Positions 1-5,292 are shown, counted from the stretch's first letter. The stretch: DNA of 7,713 nt from an uncultured Collinsella sp. (GCA_937958315.1 CALFGH010000263.1:1-7713), one strand, 5' to 3'. The notes: generated by a model from the letters alone, not told the origin. Numbers and translations are program-made.

Positions 1-313
1 CGCCAAGAACGTGGTCGCCGCCGGCCTGGCCGACCGCTGCGAGGTGGAGCTGGCCTACGCCATCGGCGTGTCCAAGCCGCTGTCGATCATGGTCGACACC
101 TTTGGCACCGCACATGTTGCCGAGGACAAGATCGTCGAGGCCGTGGAGAAGACCTTCGACCTGCGCCCGGGCGCCATCATCCGCGACCTGGACCTACGTC
201 GCCCCATCTACGAAAAGACGGCAGCCTACGGTCACTTTGGCCGCGAAGACCCCGACTTCACCTGGGAGAAAACCGACCGAGTCGAAGAACTCAAAGCAGC
301 CTGTGGTCTGTAA
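1..313 (+). CDS. metK: S-adenosylmethionine synthetase, C-terminal part (5' end outside window)
   Basis: This enzyme makes S-adenosylmethionine from methionine and ATP in the cytoplasm, the main methyl donor of the cell. Only the last 103 or so codons are present; the reading frame enters at base 2 and ends at TAA 311-313. The visible part contains the MetK C-terminal signature: a KNVVAAGLADR segment, then ELAYAIGVSKPLS, then a VDTFGT segment, and near the end RRPIYEKTAAYGHFGR, which is typical of the family's last domain. The catalytic and metal-binding residues of the N-terminal and central domains lie outside the window. The gene is followed 37 bases later by a strong terminator, so it is the last gene of its transcript and is separate from the str operon. 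Recognition is from family motifs; the identity is essentially certain. Confidence 0.96.
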   Translation, partial: AKNVVAAGLADRCEVELAYAIGVSKPLSIMVDTFGTAHVAEDKIVEAVEKTFDLRPGAIIRDLDLRRPIYEKTAAYGHFGREDPDFTWEKTDRVEELKAACGL

Positions 314-350
314 GCCAGCGACAAAAGCCGCAGCCAAATAGAAACGCACC

Positions 351-386
351 AAAAAGAGGTACCGGAACAACCGGTACCTCTTTTTT
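351..386 (+). terminator. Intrinsic terminator after metK
   Basis: A perfect 15-bp stem (351-365 pairs with 371-385) closes a five-base AACAA loop and is followed by a run of six T (381-386). The left arm begins with five A, so the hairpin could also stop transcription coming from the opposite direction. The sequence AACCGGTA of the right arm (369-376) occurs again just downstream at 390-397, which may be chance. Confidence 0.93.
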
Positions 387-517
387 ATTAACCGGTAGTG
401 AAGATGAGTCGAGATGGGACACAGGATAGGTCTCCAGCTAATGAATTTTGCAGCACGCGCGCGTCTACCATGTATCCTAAGTTCCGAGGGCTTTAGTATT
501 TGGTCGGTCGCGAGTTC

Positions 518-555
518 CGCACGAGCCGGAGGCCACTTAATGTGGCCTCCGTGCG
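518..555 (+). other. Stable hairpin of unknown role
   Basis: GGAGGCCAC (528-536) pairs perfectly with GTGGCCTCC (542-550) around a five-base loop TTAAT. A second short helix, CGCAC (518-522) with GTGCG (551-555), can stack outside it, leaving GAGCC (523-527) as a one-sided bulge. No T-run follows, so it is not an intrinsic terminator. It may be a domain of a structured RNA or a transcription-factor dyad. Seen directly; function unknown. Confidence 0.5.
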
Positions 556-602
556 AGCCAGGACTGTAGAGCAGCAAACTTAACCCCTGCGCCGCCCGGA
601 CC

Positions 603-639
603 GGGAATCCGCCCCTGCGCACAGGAGGGGATCCCTTTT
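603..639 (+). terminator. Imperfect terminator-like hairpin upstream of the str promoter
   Basis: The arms 603-617 and 622-635 fold into a GC-rich stem of 13 pairs with three single-base bulges (A607, G611, A626) and a CGCA tetraloop (618-621), followed directly by TTTT (636-639). The form is that of an intrinsic terminator, weaker than the two perfect ones in this window. It could end a short transcript arising in the gene-free stretch or shield the str promoter from upstream reading. CCC at 595-597 could compete for GGG 603-605. Confidence 0.4.
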
Positions 640-694
640 GTGTAGGCTTTGCGGAAATGTGCCAATTTTGGGATACGCCCGGCGGCGTGGTCTG

Positions 695-723
695 TTGACG
701 GCACAGCTAACGGCACGTATCCT
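695..723 (+). promoter_or_regulatory. Main promoter of the str operon
   Basis: A -35 box TTGACG (695-700, 5 of 6 to TTGACA) and a -10 box TATCCT (718-723, 4 of 6 to TATAAT) are separated by the ideal 17 bases. Transcription would start near 730, giving an rpsL leader of roughly 85 bases. It is the best promoter match found before rpsL and fits a housekeeping sigma factor. Confidence 0.75.
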
Positions 724-738
724 ATCGAACTGCGTGTT

Positions 739-763
739 TCGTAGGGGGATGCTGACCCCTCGA
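739..763 (+). other. Hairpin in the rpsL mRNA leader
   Basis: AGGGG (743-747) pairs with CCCCT (756-760) around an eight-base loop. TCG (739-741) pairs with CGA (761-763), with U742 bulged. It sits near the predicted 5' end of the str mRNA, about 40 bases ahead of the rpsL ribosome binding site. It may stabilise the mRNA or be part of a leader control element. No known ribosomal-protein leader consensus was recognised. Confidence 0.4.
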
Positions 764-804
764 TTCAAGCCGTTGCACTTTACAGAAAGCTGGAATCATT
801 CGAG

Positions 805-810
805 AAGGAG
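805..810 (+). promoter_or_regulatory. Ribosome binding site fixing the TTG start of rpsL
   Basis: AAGGAG ends six bases before TTG 817-819. The protein from this TTG begins MPTINQLVR, the canonical S12 N-terminus, and no in-frame ATG or GTG lies nearby, so the TTG start is well supported. Confidence 0.88.
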
Positions 811-816
811 TACGCT

Positions 817-1194
817 TTGCCTACTATTAACCAGCTGGTTCGCCAGGGCCGTCGTTCCGTGCCCAAGAAGTCCAAGAACGCTGCTCTGCAGCACAACTCC
901 CAGAAGCGCGGCGTGTGCACCCGCGTCTTCACCACGAGCCCCAAGAAGCCGAACTCGGCTCTTCGTAAGGTTGCCCGTGTTCGCCTTGTCAACGGCATCG
1001 AAGTTACTGCTTACATCCCGGGTGAGGGCCACAACCTGCAGGAGCACTCCATCGTGCTCGTCCGCGGCGGTCGTGTCCGTGACCTCCCTGGTGTCCGTTA
1101 TCACGTCATCCGTGGCGCCTACGACGCTGCTCCGGTCCAGAACCGTATGCAGGCCCGTTCCAAGTACGGTGCTAAGCGCCCCAAGGCTAAATAA
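817..1194 (+). CDS. rpsL: 30S ribosomal protein S12
   Basis: S12 lies at the decoding centre of the small subunit, where it contributes to tRNA selection accuracy. At 125 residues it has normal length. The N-terminus MPTINQLVRQGRR, the loop TTSPKKPNSALRK (residues 39-51, with Lys43 present) and the segment GEGHNLQEHS (69-78) are all typical. Asp89, the residue methylthiolated by RimO in some bacteria, is present. Position 88 is Arg (CGT, 1078-1080) where most bacteria have Lys; Lys88-to-Arg is a known streptomycin-resistance change. Position 41 is Ser rather than the usual Thr. The start is TTG. It is the first gene of the str operon, 73 bases before rpsG, and shows the biased codon choice (CGT, GCT, AAG, GTC) of a highly expressed gene. 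Confidence 0.98.
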   Translation: MPTINQLVRQGRRSVPKKSKNAALQHNSQKRGVCTRVFTTSPKKPNSALRKVARVRLVNGIEVTAYIPGEGHNLQEHSIVLVRGGRVRDLPGVRYHVIRGAYDAAPVQNRMQARSKYGAKRPKAK

Positions 1195-1219
1195 GCCAGA
1201 TAACGTTTTGATACTTTCG

Positions 1220-1245
1220 CCGTGTGCCGCCTAAGCGCCGCACGG
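1220..1245 (+). other. Hairpin between rpsL and rpsG, possible S7 control site
   Basis: Arms 1220-1230 and 1235-1245 form an 11-position stem with one G-U pair (1225/1240), a single C-C mismatch (1227/1238) and a CUAA loop. It ends eight bases before the rpsG Shine-Dalgarno sequence. In E. coli, S7 represses the str operon by binding the rpsL-rpsG intercistronic RNA. This hairpin is in the equivalent place, but whether S7 binds it here is inference. An RNA processing role is also possible. Confidence 0.45.
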
Positions 1246-1267
1246 TAGACACTTAAGGAGATTTCAC

Positions 1268-1741
1268 ATGCCGCGTCGTGCAGCAGCTAATCGTCGTGAG
1301 GTTCAGCCTGACGCCGTTTACAACAACCGCCTGGTGACTCAGCTCATCAACAAGGTCCTTCTTGACGGCAAGAAGGCCACCGCTGAGCGCATCGTTTACA
1401 CCGCTTTCGAGATCGTTGCCGAGAAGTCCGAGGGTGGCGACGCTCTCGCTACCTTCAAGAAGGCTATGGACAACGTCAAGCCCACGCTCGAGGTTAAGCC
1501 CAAGCGTGTCGGTGGCGCTACCTATCAGGTCCCGATGGAGGTCAACTCCCGTCGTTCCACCGCTCTGGGTATCCGCTGGATCGTCAACTTCTCCCGCGCT
1601 CGCAAGGAGAAGACCATGGCCGAGCGTCTCGCTAACGAGATCCTCGACGCCTCCAACGGTCTTGGCGCTTCCGTCAAGAAGCGTGAGGACGTCTTCAAGA
1701 TGGCCGAGGCCAACCGCGCGTTCTCTCACTATCGTTGGTAA
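1268..1741 (+). CDS. rpsG: 30S ribosomal protein S7
   Basis: S7 is a primary 16S rRNA-binding protein that nucleates assembly of the 30S head and lines the tRNA exit site. The 157-residue length is normal for bacteria. The N-terminus MPRRAAANRREVQPD, the KVLLDGKK segment (29-36), the VGGATYQVP segment followed by Arg-rich NSRRSTALGIRW, and the C-terminal RAFSHYRW are all standard. The ATG start has TAAGGAG (1254-1260) seven bases ahead. It lies 73 bases after rpsL behind a hairpin, and only 19 bases before fusA, so it is certainly cotranscribed with both. In E. coli, S7 is the regulator of this operon. Codon use matches the other ribosomal genes here. Confidence 0.98.
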   Translation: MPRRAAANRREVQPDAVYNNRLVTQLINKVLLDGKKATAERIVYTAFEIVAEKSEGGDALATFKKAMDNVKPTLEVKPKRVGGATYQVPMEVNSRRSTALGIRWIVNFSRARKEKTMAERLANEILDASNGLGASVKKREDVFKMAEANRAFSHYRW

Positions 1742-1760
1742 GTTAAGGTAAGGAACTAAC

Positions 1761-3860
1761 ATGGCTAAGCCTAAGTACAAGCTTTCCGATACCCGTAACA
1801 TCGGCATCATGGCCCACATTGATGCTGGTAAGACCACCACGACCGAGCGTATTCTTTACTACACCGGTAAGACCCACAAGATCGGTGAGGTCCATGAGGG
1901 CGCTGCCACCATGGACTGGATGGTTCAGGAGCAGGAGCGCGGCGTAACCATTACCTCCGCTGCTACCACGTGCTTCTGGAACAAGGACGGTAAGGACTAC
2001 CGCATCCAGATCATCGACACCCCGGGCCACGTTGACTTCACCGCCGAGGTCGAGCGCTGCCTGCGCGTCCTCGATGGCGCTGTCGCCGTCTTCGACGCCG
2101 TTGCCGGCGTTCAGCCCCAGTCTGAGACCGTTTGGCGTCAGGCTTCCACCTTCAACGTCCCCCGCATCGCCTTCATCAACAAGTATGACCGCGTGGGCGC
2201 CGACTTCTTCAACGCTATCGAGACCATGAAGGATCGTCTCGACGCTAACGCCGTGGCCGCTCAGGTCCCGATGGGCGCCGAGGACAACTTCTGGGGCGTC
2301 ATCGACCTGGTCACCATGACTGCATGGGACTTCAAGGCCGACGACAAGGGCATGACCTACCCCGAGCCGATGGACGAGATCCCGGCTGAGTTTGCCGACA
2401 TCGCTGCCACCAAGCGCGAGGAGCTCCTCGACGCTGCTGCCAGCTTTGACGACGAGCTCATGGAGAAGATCCTCATGGAGGAGGACTTCACCGTCGAGGA
2501 GCTCAAGGCTGCTCTGCGCAAGGGTGTTCTGGCCAACGAGCTCAACCTCGTCTTCGTGGGCTCCGCCTACAAGAACAAGGGCGTTCAGGAGCTGCTCGAC
2601 GCTGTCGTCGACTACCTGCCCAGCCCGCTCGACGTCGAGGCCGTCACCGGTACCGATCCGGACACCGGCGAGGAGATCCAGCGTCATCCTTCCTTCGACG
2701 AGCCCTTCTCCGGCCTGGTCTTCAAGATCATGACCGACCCGTTCGTCGGTAAGCTCACCTACGTCCGCGTTTACTCCGGCCGCGCCGAGTCCGGCTCCTA
2801 CGTGGTCAACGCTTCCAACGGTCAGCGCGAGCGTCTCGGCCGCATCCTCGAGATGAACGCCGCCGAGCGTATCGACCGTGACGACGCTGCCGCCGGCGAC
2901 ATCGTCGCTTGCGTCGGCTTCAAGAACTCCACCACCGGTGACACCCTGTGCGCCGAGGGCAAGGAGATCGTTCTCGAGAAGATCGAGTTCGCTAAGCCCG
3001 TTATCGACGTTGCCATCGAGCCCAAGACCAAGGCCGAGCAGGACAAGATGTCCCTGGCTCTGACCAAGCTCGCCGAGGAGGACCCGACCTTCCAGGTGTC
3101 CACCAACCACGAGACCGGCCAGACCATCATCGCCGGCATGGGCGAGCTGCACCTCGAGATCATCGTCGACCGTCTGCTCCGCGAGTTCAAGGTTGACGCT
3201 AACGTCGGTAAGCCCCAGGTTGCCTACCGCGAGACCGCTGGTCACGACGTCGAGAAGGCTGAGGGCAAGTTCGTCCGTCAGTCCGGTGGTCGCGGTCAGT
3301 ACGGCCACGCCGTCATCAAGCTCGAGAAGATGGAGGAGGGCTTCGGCTACGAGTTCGTCAACGCTATCGTCGGCGGCGTCGTGCCCAAGGAGTACATCCC
3401 GTCCATCGACAAGGGCATTCAGGAGGCCCTGAACACCGGTGTTATCGCCGGCTTCCCGGTCCTCGACGTTAAGGTCACCCTGTTCGACGGTTCTTACCAC
3501 GAGGTCGACTCCTCCGAGGCCGCCTTCAAGATCGCCGGCTCCATGGCTATCAAGGACGCCCTCAAGAAGTCCGATCCGCAGCTGCTCGAGCCGATCATGG
3601 CTGTCGAGGTCGAGACCCCCGAGCAGTACATGGGCGACGTTATGGGCAACCTCTCCGGTCGCCGCGGCAAGATCGAGGGCATGGAGGATCGCAAGAACAG
3701 CAAGCTCATCCGTGCCAAGGTGCCGCTGGGCGAGATGTTCGGTTACGCTACCGACCTTCGCTCCCAGACCCAGGGCCGTGCATCCTACACGATGCAGTTC
3801 GACTCTTATGAGCCCGCGCCCAAGTCCATTGTGGACGAGGTCATGAGCAAGAACGCCTAA
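1761..3860 (+). CDS. fusA: Translation elongation factor G
   Basis: EF-G is the cytoplasmic GTPase that drives tRNA-mRNA translocation and, with ribosome recycling factor, splits spent ribosomes. The 699-residue length is typical. GTPase motifs: G1 AHIDAGKT (18-25), G2 RGVTITSA (60-67), G3 DTPGH (86-90, with the catalytic-type His90), G4 NKYD (140-143) and G5 GSAYKNKG (267-274). G4 normally reads NKMD; Tyr at the variable third position is unusual but fits the NKxD rule. Domains II-V follow, including the domain IV tip segment DGSYHEVDSSE (576-586) and the C-terminal RSQTQGRASYTM region. ATG start with AAGGA (1750-1754) six bases ahead. No key residue is missing. The context, between rpsG and rpsJ, indicates the housekeeping copy rather than a resistance or recycling paralogue. 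Codon use is strongly biased. Confidence 0.98.
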   Translation: MAKPKYKLSDTRNIGIMAHIDAGKTTTTERILYYTGKTHKIGEVHEGAATMDWMVQEQERGVTITSAATTCFWNKDGKDYRIQIIDTPGHVDFTAEVERCLRVLDGAVAVFDAVAGVQPQSETVWRQASTFNVPRIAFINKYDRVGADFFNAIETMKDRLDANAVAAQVPMGAEDNFWGVIDLVTMTAWDFKADDKGMTYPEPMDEIPAEFADIAATKREELLDAAASFDDELMEKILMEEDFTVEELKAALRKGVLANELNLVFVGSAYKNKGVQELLDAVVDYLPSPLDVEAVTGTDPDTGEEIQRHPSFDEPFSGLVFKIMTDPFVGKLTYVRVYSGRAESGSYVVNASNGQRERLGRILEMNAAERIDRDDAAAGDIVACVGFKNSTTGDTLCAEGKEIVLEKIEFAKPVIDVAIEPKTKAEQDKMSLALTKLAEEDPTFQVSTNHETGQTIIAGMGELHLEIIVDRLLREFKVDANVGKPQVAYRETAGHDVEKAEGKFVRQSGGRGQYGHAVIKLEKMEEGFGYEFVNAIVGGVVPKEYIPSIDKGIQEALNTGVIAGFPVLDVKVTLFDGSYHEVDSSEAAFKIAGSMAIKDALKKSDPQLLEPIMAVEVETPEQYMGDVMGNLSGRRGKIEGMEDRKNSKLIRAKVPLGEMFGYATDLRSQTQGRASYTMQFDSYEPAPKSIVDEVMSKNA

Positions 3861-3885
3861 GTTCGAGCTCCCTGTTACGTAATCC

Positions 3886-3902
3886 GCGAGAACATCTCTC
3901 GC
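3886..3902 (+). other. Short hairpin between fusA and rpsJ
   Basis: GCGAGA (3886-3891) pairs with TCTCGC (3897-3902) around ACATC. The sequence after it (ACTCTTTGG) lacks a proper T-run, so termination would be weak at best. It sits 7 bases before the rpsJ ribosome binding site and could modulate readthrough, mRNA processing or translation of rpsJ. Confidence 0.35.
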
Positions 3903-3909
3903 ACTCTTT

Positions 3910-3914
3910 GGAGG
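3910..3914 (+). promoter_or_regulatory. Ribosome binding site fixing the TTG start of rpsJ
   Basis: GGAGG lies six bases ahead of TTG 3921-3923. From this TTG the protein starts MATQKIRIRLKGYDH, the standard S10 N-terminus, so TTG is the real start. Confidence 0.88.
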
Positions 3915-3920
3915 TTTAAG

Positions 3921-4229
3921 TTGGCTACCCAGAAGATCCGCATTCGCCTCAAGGGCTATGATCACGAGGTCGTCGATCAGTCCGCGAAGCTCATCGTCGA
4001 GACCGCTCAGAAGACCGGCGCTCGCGTTTCCGGTCCTGTCCCCCTGCCCACCGAGCGCAACCTGTACACGGTTATCCGCTCGCCGCACGTGAACAAGGAC
4101 TCCCGTGAGCAGTTCGAGATGCGCACCCACAAGCGCCTCATCGACATCCTCGACCCCACCTCGGGCACCGTTGATTCGCTCATGCGTCTCGACCTCCCCG
4201 CTGGCGTCGACATCGACATCAAGCTCTAA
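3921..4229 (+). CDS. rpsJ: 30S ribosomal protein S10
   Basis: S10 is a 30S head protein that in many bacteria also works as the NusE partner of NusB in transcription antitermination. The 102-residue length is normal. The N-terminal QKIRIRLKGYDH, the central GPVPLPTE, and the loop SPHVNKDSREQFEMRTHKRL, the region where tetracycline-class resistance changes occur, all look wild type; the Val of SPHVNKD is retained. The start is TTG. It follows fusA by 60 bases, with no tuf in between. It is followed 19 bases later by a strong terminator rather than by rplC, so here S10 is the tail of the str operon instead of the head of the S10 operon. Identity is certain. Confidence 0.97.
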   Translation: MATQKIRIRLKGYDHEVVDQSAKLIVETAQKTGARVSGPVPLPTERNLYTVIRSPHVNKDSREQFEMRTHKRLIDILDPTSGTVDSLMRLDLPAGVDIDIKL

Positions 4230-4248
4230 GCGATATCGCTCATAGCTT

Positions 4249-4286
4249 AAAGGGCCCCGCTGCCGTTACGGTAGCGGGGCCCTTTT
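4249..4286 (+). terminator. Intrinsic terminator of the str operon
   Basis: A 16-bp stem (4249-4264 with 4270-4285, one G-U pair at 4262/4272) closes the loop GTTAC and runs into TTTTGTTTTG. It ends transcription after rpsJ. Read from the minus strand it has only TTT after the stem, so it may act weakly for the convergent birA transcript, whose stop codon is 60 bases away. Confidence 0.94.
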
Positions 4287-4345
4287 GTTTTGAGTTTAGA
4301 TTTTGGGATAGCGAATTCGTCTGCCGAGCCGGCGGCTGCGGCGCC

Positions 4346-5122
4346 CTATTCGCTCAGGGGGCGCAAGGATGCTTCTTCGAAGTGGAAGACGCACAAGCCG
4401 CTCTCGGTCTCAATGCATGCGCGGCCGCAATCGTCGACCGTTCTAAATATGCCTCGTGCCAGCTCGTCTCCAGCGGGGGAGCGGGCGATAACGTGCTTCC
4501 CGATCCAATTGAGGTGAGCGATATATTCGTCGTGGACGGGCGCGAGCGGACCGGCGTCTTCTTCCTTGGCGTTGAGGCGCTCTGCCCAGGTATCTACAGC
4601 GTCTATAACTGCGTGATAGACCTCATCGAGGAGCATGTCGACGGCGGGAACGCTCTCGTTGAGGTCCGAGAGGCCAATTGCCGCCAGGCCGCCATCGGGC
4701 ACCTCTTGGGGCGTGTAGTTTACGTTGACACCAATGCCGCAGACGGCGAAAGGTTTGCCTTCGTTATCGCGTGCGGCCTCGACCAGAATGCCGCCGAGCT
4801 TGCGTCCTCGCGCGACTAGGTCGTTGGGCCATTTGAGGCCAATCTCGTTTGTAAGACCCTGCTTTTCGAGTGCTTCGAGCACCGCTAGGCCGCTGACGGC
4901 GGCAAGACCAGAGTACTTTGCGGGATTAACGCATGGACGCAGGACAATCGAAAGCAATAGGTTGCCGGCGGTTGAATCCCACTTGTGGCCGCGCCGGCCG
5001 CGTCCTGCCGTTTGCGCGCGGGCGGCAAGTCCTGTGCCGTGCGGCGCACCCTGTTTTCCTGCCTCGAGCAGGTCATCGTTGGTCGATCCGGTTACGTCGA
5101 CGATCGTTAATTTGGCATCCAT
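4346..5122 (-). CDS. birA: Biotin--[acetyl-CoA-carboxylase] ligase (monofunctional BirA)
   Basis: This enzyme activates biotin with ATP to biotinyl-AMP and transfers it to the target lysine of biotin-dependent carboxylases, chiefly the AccB subunit of acetyl-CoA carboxylase. The 258-residue protein starts directly with the catalytic domain: STN (13-15), the biotinyl-AMP-binding loop GRGRRGHKW (40-48), KWPNDL (97-102), KLGGILVE (108-115, with the key Lys108) and GIGVNVN (129-135). A C-terminal SH3-like domain covers roughly 205-255. There is no N-terminal winged helix, so unlike E. coli BirA it should not be a DNA-binding repressor. ATG start; AGGAGG (complement of 5134-5139) lies 11 bases ahead, a little far. 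It is convergent with rpsJ and divergent from fabH, in keeping with a joint role in lipid synthesis. No clear promoter was found for it. Confidence 0.95.
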   Translation of the reverse strand: MDAKLTIVDVTGSTNDDLLEAGKQGAPHGTGLAARAQTAGRGRRGHKWDSTAGNLLLSIVLRPCVNPAKYSGLAAVSGLAVLEALEKQGLTNEIGLKWPNDLVARGRKLGGILVEAARDNEGKPFAVCGIGVNVNYTPQEVPDGGLAAIGLSDLNESVPAVDMLLDEVYHAVIDAVDTWAERLNAKEEDAGPLAPVHDEYIAHLNWIGKHVIARSPAGDELARGIFRTVDDCGRACIETESGLCVFHFEEASLRPLSE

Positions 5123-5194
5123 AACGGCTGCTACCTCCTAAGTTAATAAGGCAATCGCGCAATGGTGTCGAGAGATAGACACAATGTGAAGCCT

Positions 5195-5211
5195 TTGTCG
5201 CATTTGGACAA
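5195..5211. promoter_or_regulatory. Inverted repeat in the birA-fabH divergent region
   Basis: TTGTC (5195-5199) and GACAA (5207-5211) are perfect inverted arms seven bases apart, a spacing usual for dimeric repressors. It lies about 75 bases from the birA start. A second short pair of arms, GTGTC (5165-5169) and GACAC (5178-5182), lies closer to birA. Either could be an operator for birA; both could also be chance in a 176-base region. Confidence 0.3.
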
Positions 5212-5215
5212 TTTA

Positions 5216-5234
5216 ATGTTAACACGTCAACAAC
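5216..5234 (+). promoter_or_regulatory. Operator-like repeat 1 upstream of fabH
   Basis: The 19-base sequence ATGTTAACACGTCAACAAC recurs 48 bases downstream (5264-5282) with one mismatch. Its core is an imperfect dyad: GTTAAC (5218-5223), AC, GTCAAC (5226-5231), matching the complement at 5 of 6 positions. It overlaps where the -35 box of the candidate fab promoter would fall, as expected for a regulator binding site. Seen directly; the regulator is unknown. Confidence 0.6.
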
Positions 5235-5247
5235 GACTGAAATGCGC

Positions 5248-5253
5248 TATCCT
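5248..5253 (+). promoter_or_regulatory. Candidate -10 box of the fab operon promoter
   Basis: TATCCT here is identical to the -10 box of the str promoter. The hexamer 17 bases upstream (CGTCAA, 5225-5230) is a poor -35 and falls inside operator-like repeat 1, so the promoter may be weak or depend on an activator. Transcription would start near 5260, giving a leader of about 40 bases that includes operator-like repeat 2. Confidence 0.35.
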
Positions 5254-5263
5254 CTCTTGGTCG

Positions 5264-5282
5264 ATGTAAACACGTCAACAAC
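5264..5282 (+). promoter_or_regulatory. Operator-like repeat 2 upstream of fabH
   Basis: ATGTAAACACGTCAACAAC matches repeat 1 at 18 of 19 positions; the T-to-A change reduces dyad symmetry (GTAAAC against GTCAAC). It ends two bases before the fabH ribosome binding site, just downstream of the predicted transcription start, where a bound protein would block transcription. Confidence 0.6.
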
Positions 5283-5284
5283 TC

Positions 5285-5292
5285 AAAGGAGG
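5285..5292 (+). promoter_or_regulatory. Ribosome binding site fixing the fabH start at 5299
   Basis: AAAGGAGG is a near-perfect Shine-Dalgarno sequence, six bases before ATG 5299. It rules out the upstream in-frame ATG at 5242, which has no such site and would place the candidate -10 box and repeat 2 inside the gene. The GTG at 5296 is possible but too close to the site. Confidence 0.85.

Larger units (their letters stand above)
387..694. other. Gene-free stretch between the metK terminator and the str promoter
   Basis: No convincing protein gene is seen on either strand here: the open frames lack ribosome binding sites, mostly overlap known genes, and have arginine- or proline-rich translations typical of shadow frames. 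No tRNA, tmRNA, RNase P, SRP RNA or riboswitch consensus was recognised by eye. What is present are two hairpins (518-555 and 603-639) and a -10-like TATCCT at 473-478, listed separately. The length (about 300 bases) and structure make a non-coding RNA possible but unproven. Confidence 0.6.

Noticed and set aside
387..694. tRNA, tmRNA, RNase P, SRP RNA or cobalamin riboswitch in the gene-free stretch.
   Set aside because: None of the conserved core sequences could be found by eye on either strand; only unassigned hairpins remain.
638..816. A possible leader peptide or extended frame ahead of rpsL (for example ATG 749).
   Set aside because: The frame runs without stop into the rpsL region in another phase, its translation is arginine- and serine-rich, and the G-run before ATG 749 directly abuts it, leaving no proper spacing.
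3886..3902. An intrinsic terminator separating fusA from rpsJ.
   Set aside because: The stem is only six pairs and is not followed by a T-run, so rpsJ is most likely cotranscribed with fusA.
1743..4130. A 795-codon open frame on the minus strand opposite fusA and rpsJ.
   Set aside because: It mirrors the strongly biased codons of fusA, giving a Leu/Val/Gly/Asp-rich low-complexity translation with no recognisable motif, and it covers genes that are certain. Long antisense frames are common opposite high-GC, highly biased genes.
665..4310. An 11-base repeat ATTTTGGGATA at 665-675 and 4300-4310.
   Set aside because: A handful of exact 11-base matches is expected by chance in a window of this size, and the flanks do not match.
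4382..4819. A 145-codon plus-strand frame inside birA.
   Set aside because: It is antisense to the conserved catalytic motifs of the biotin ligase and lacks a ribosome binding site.
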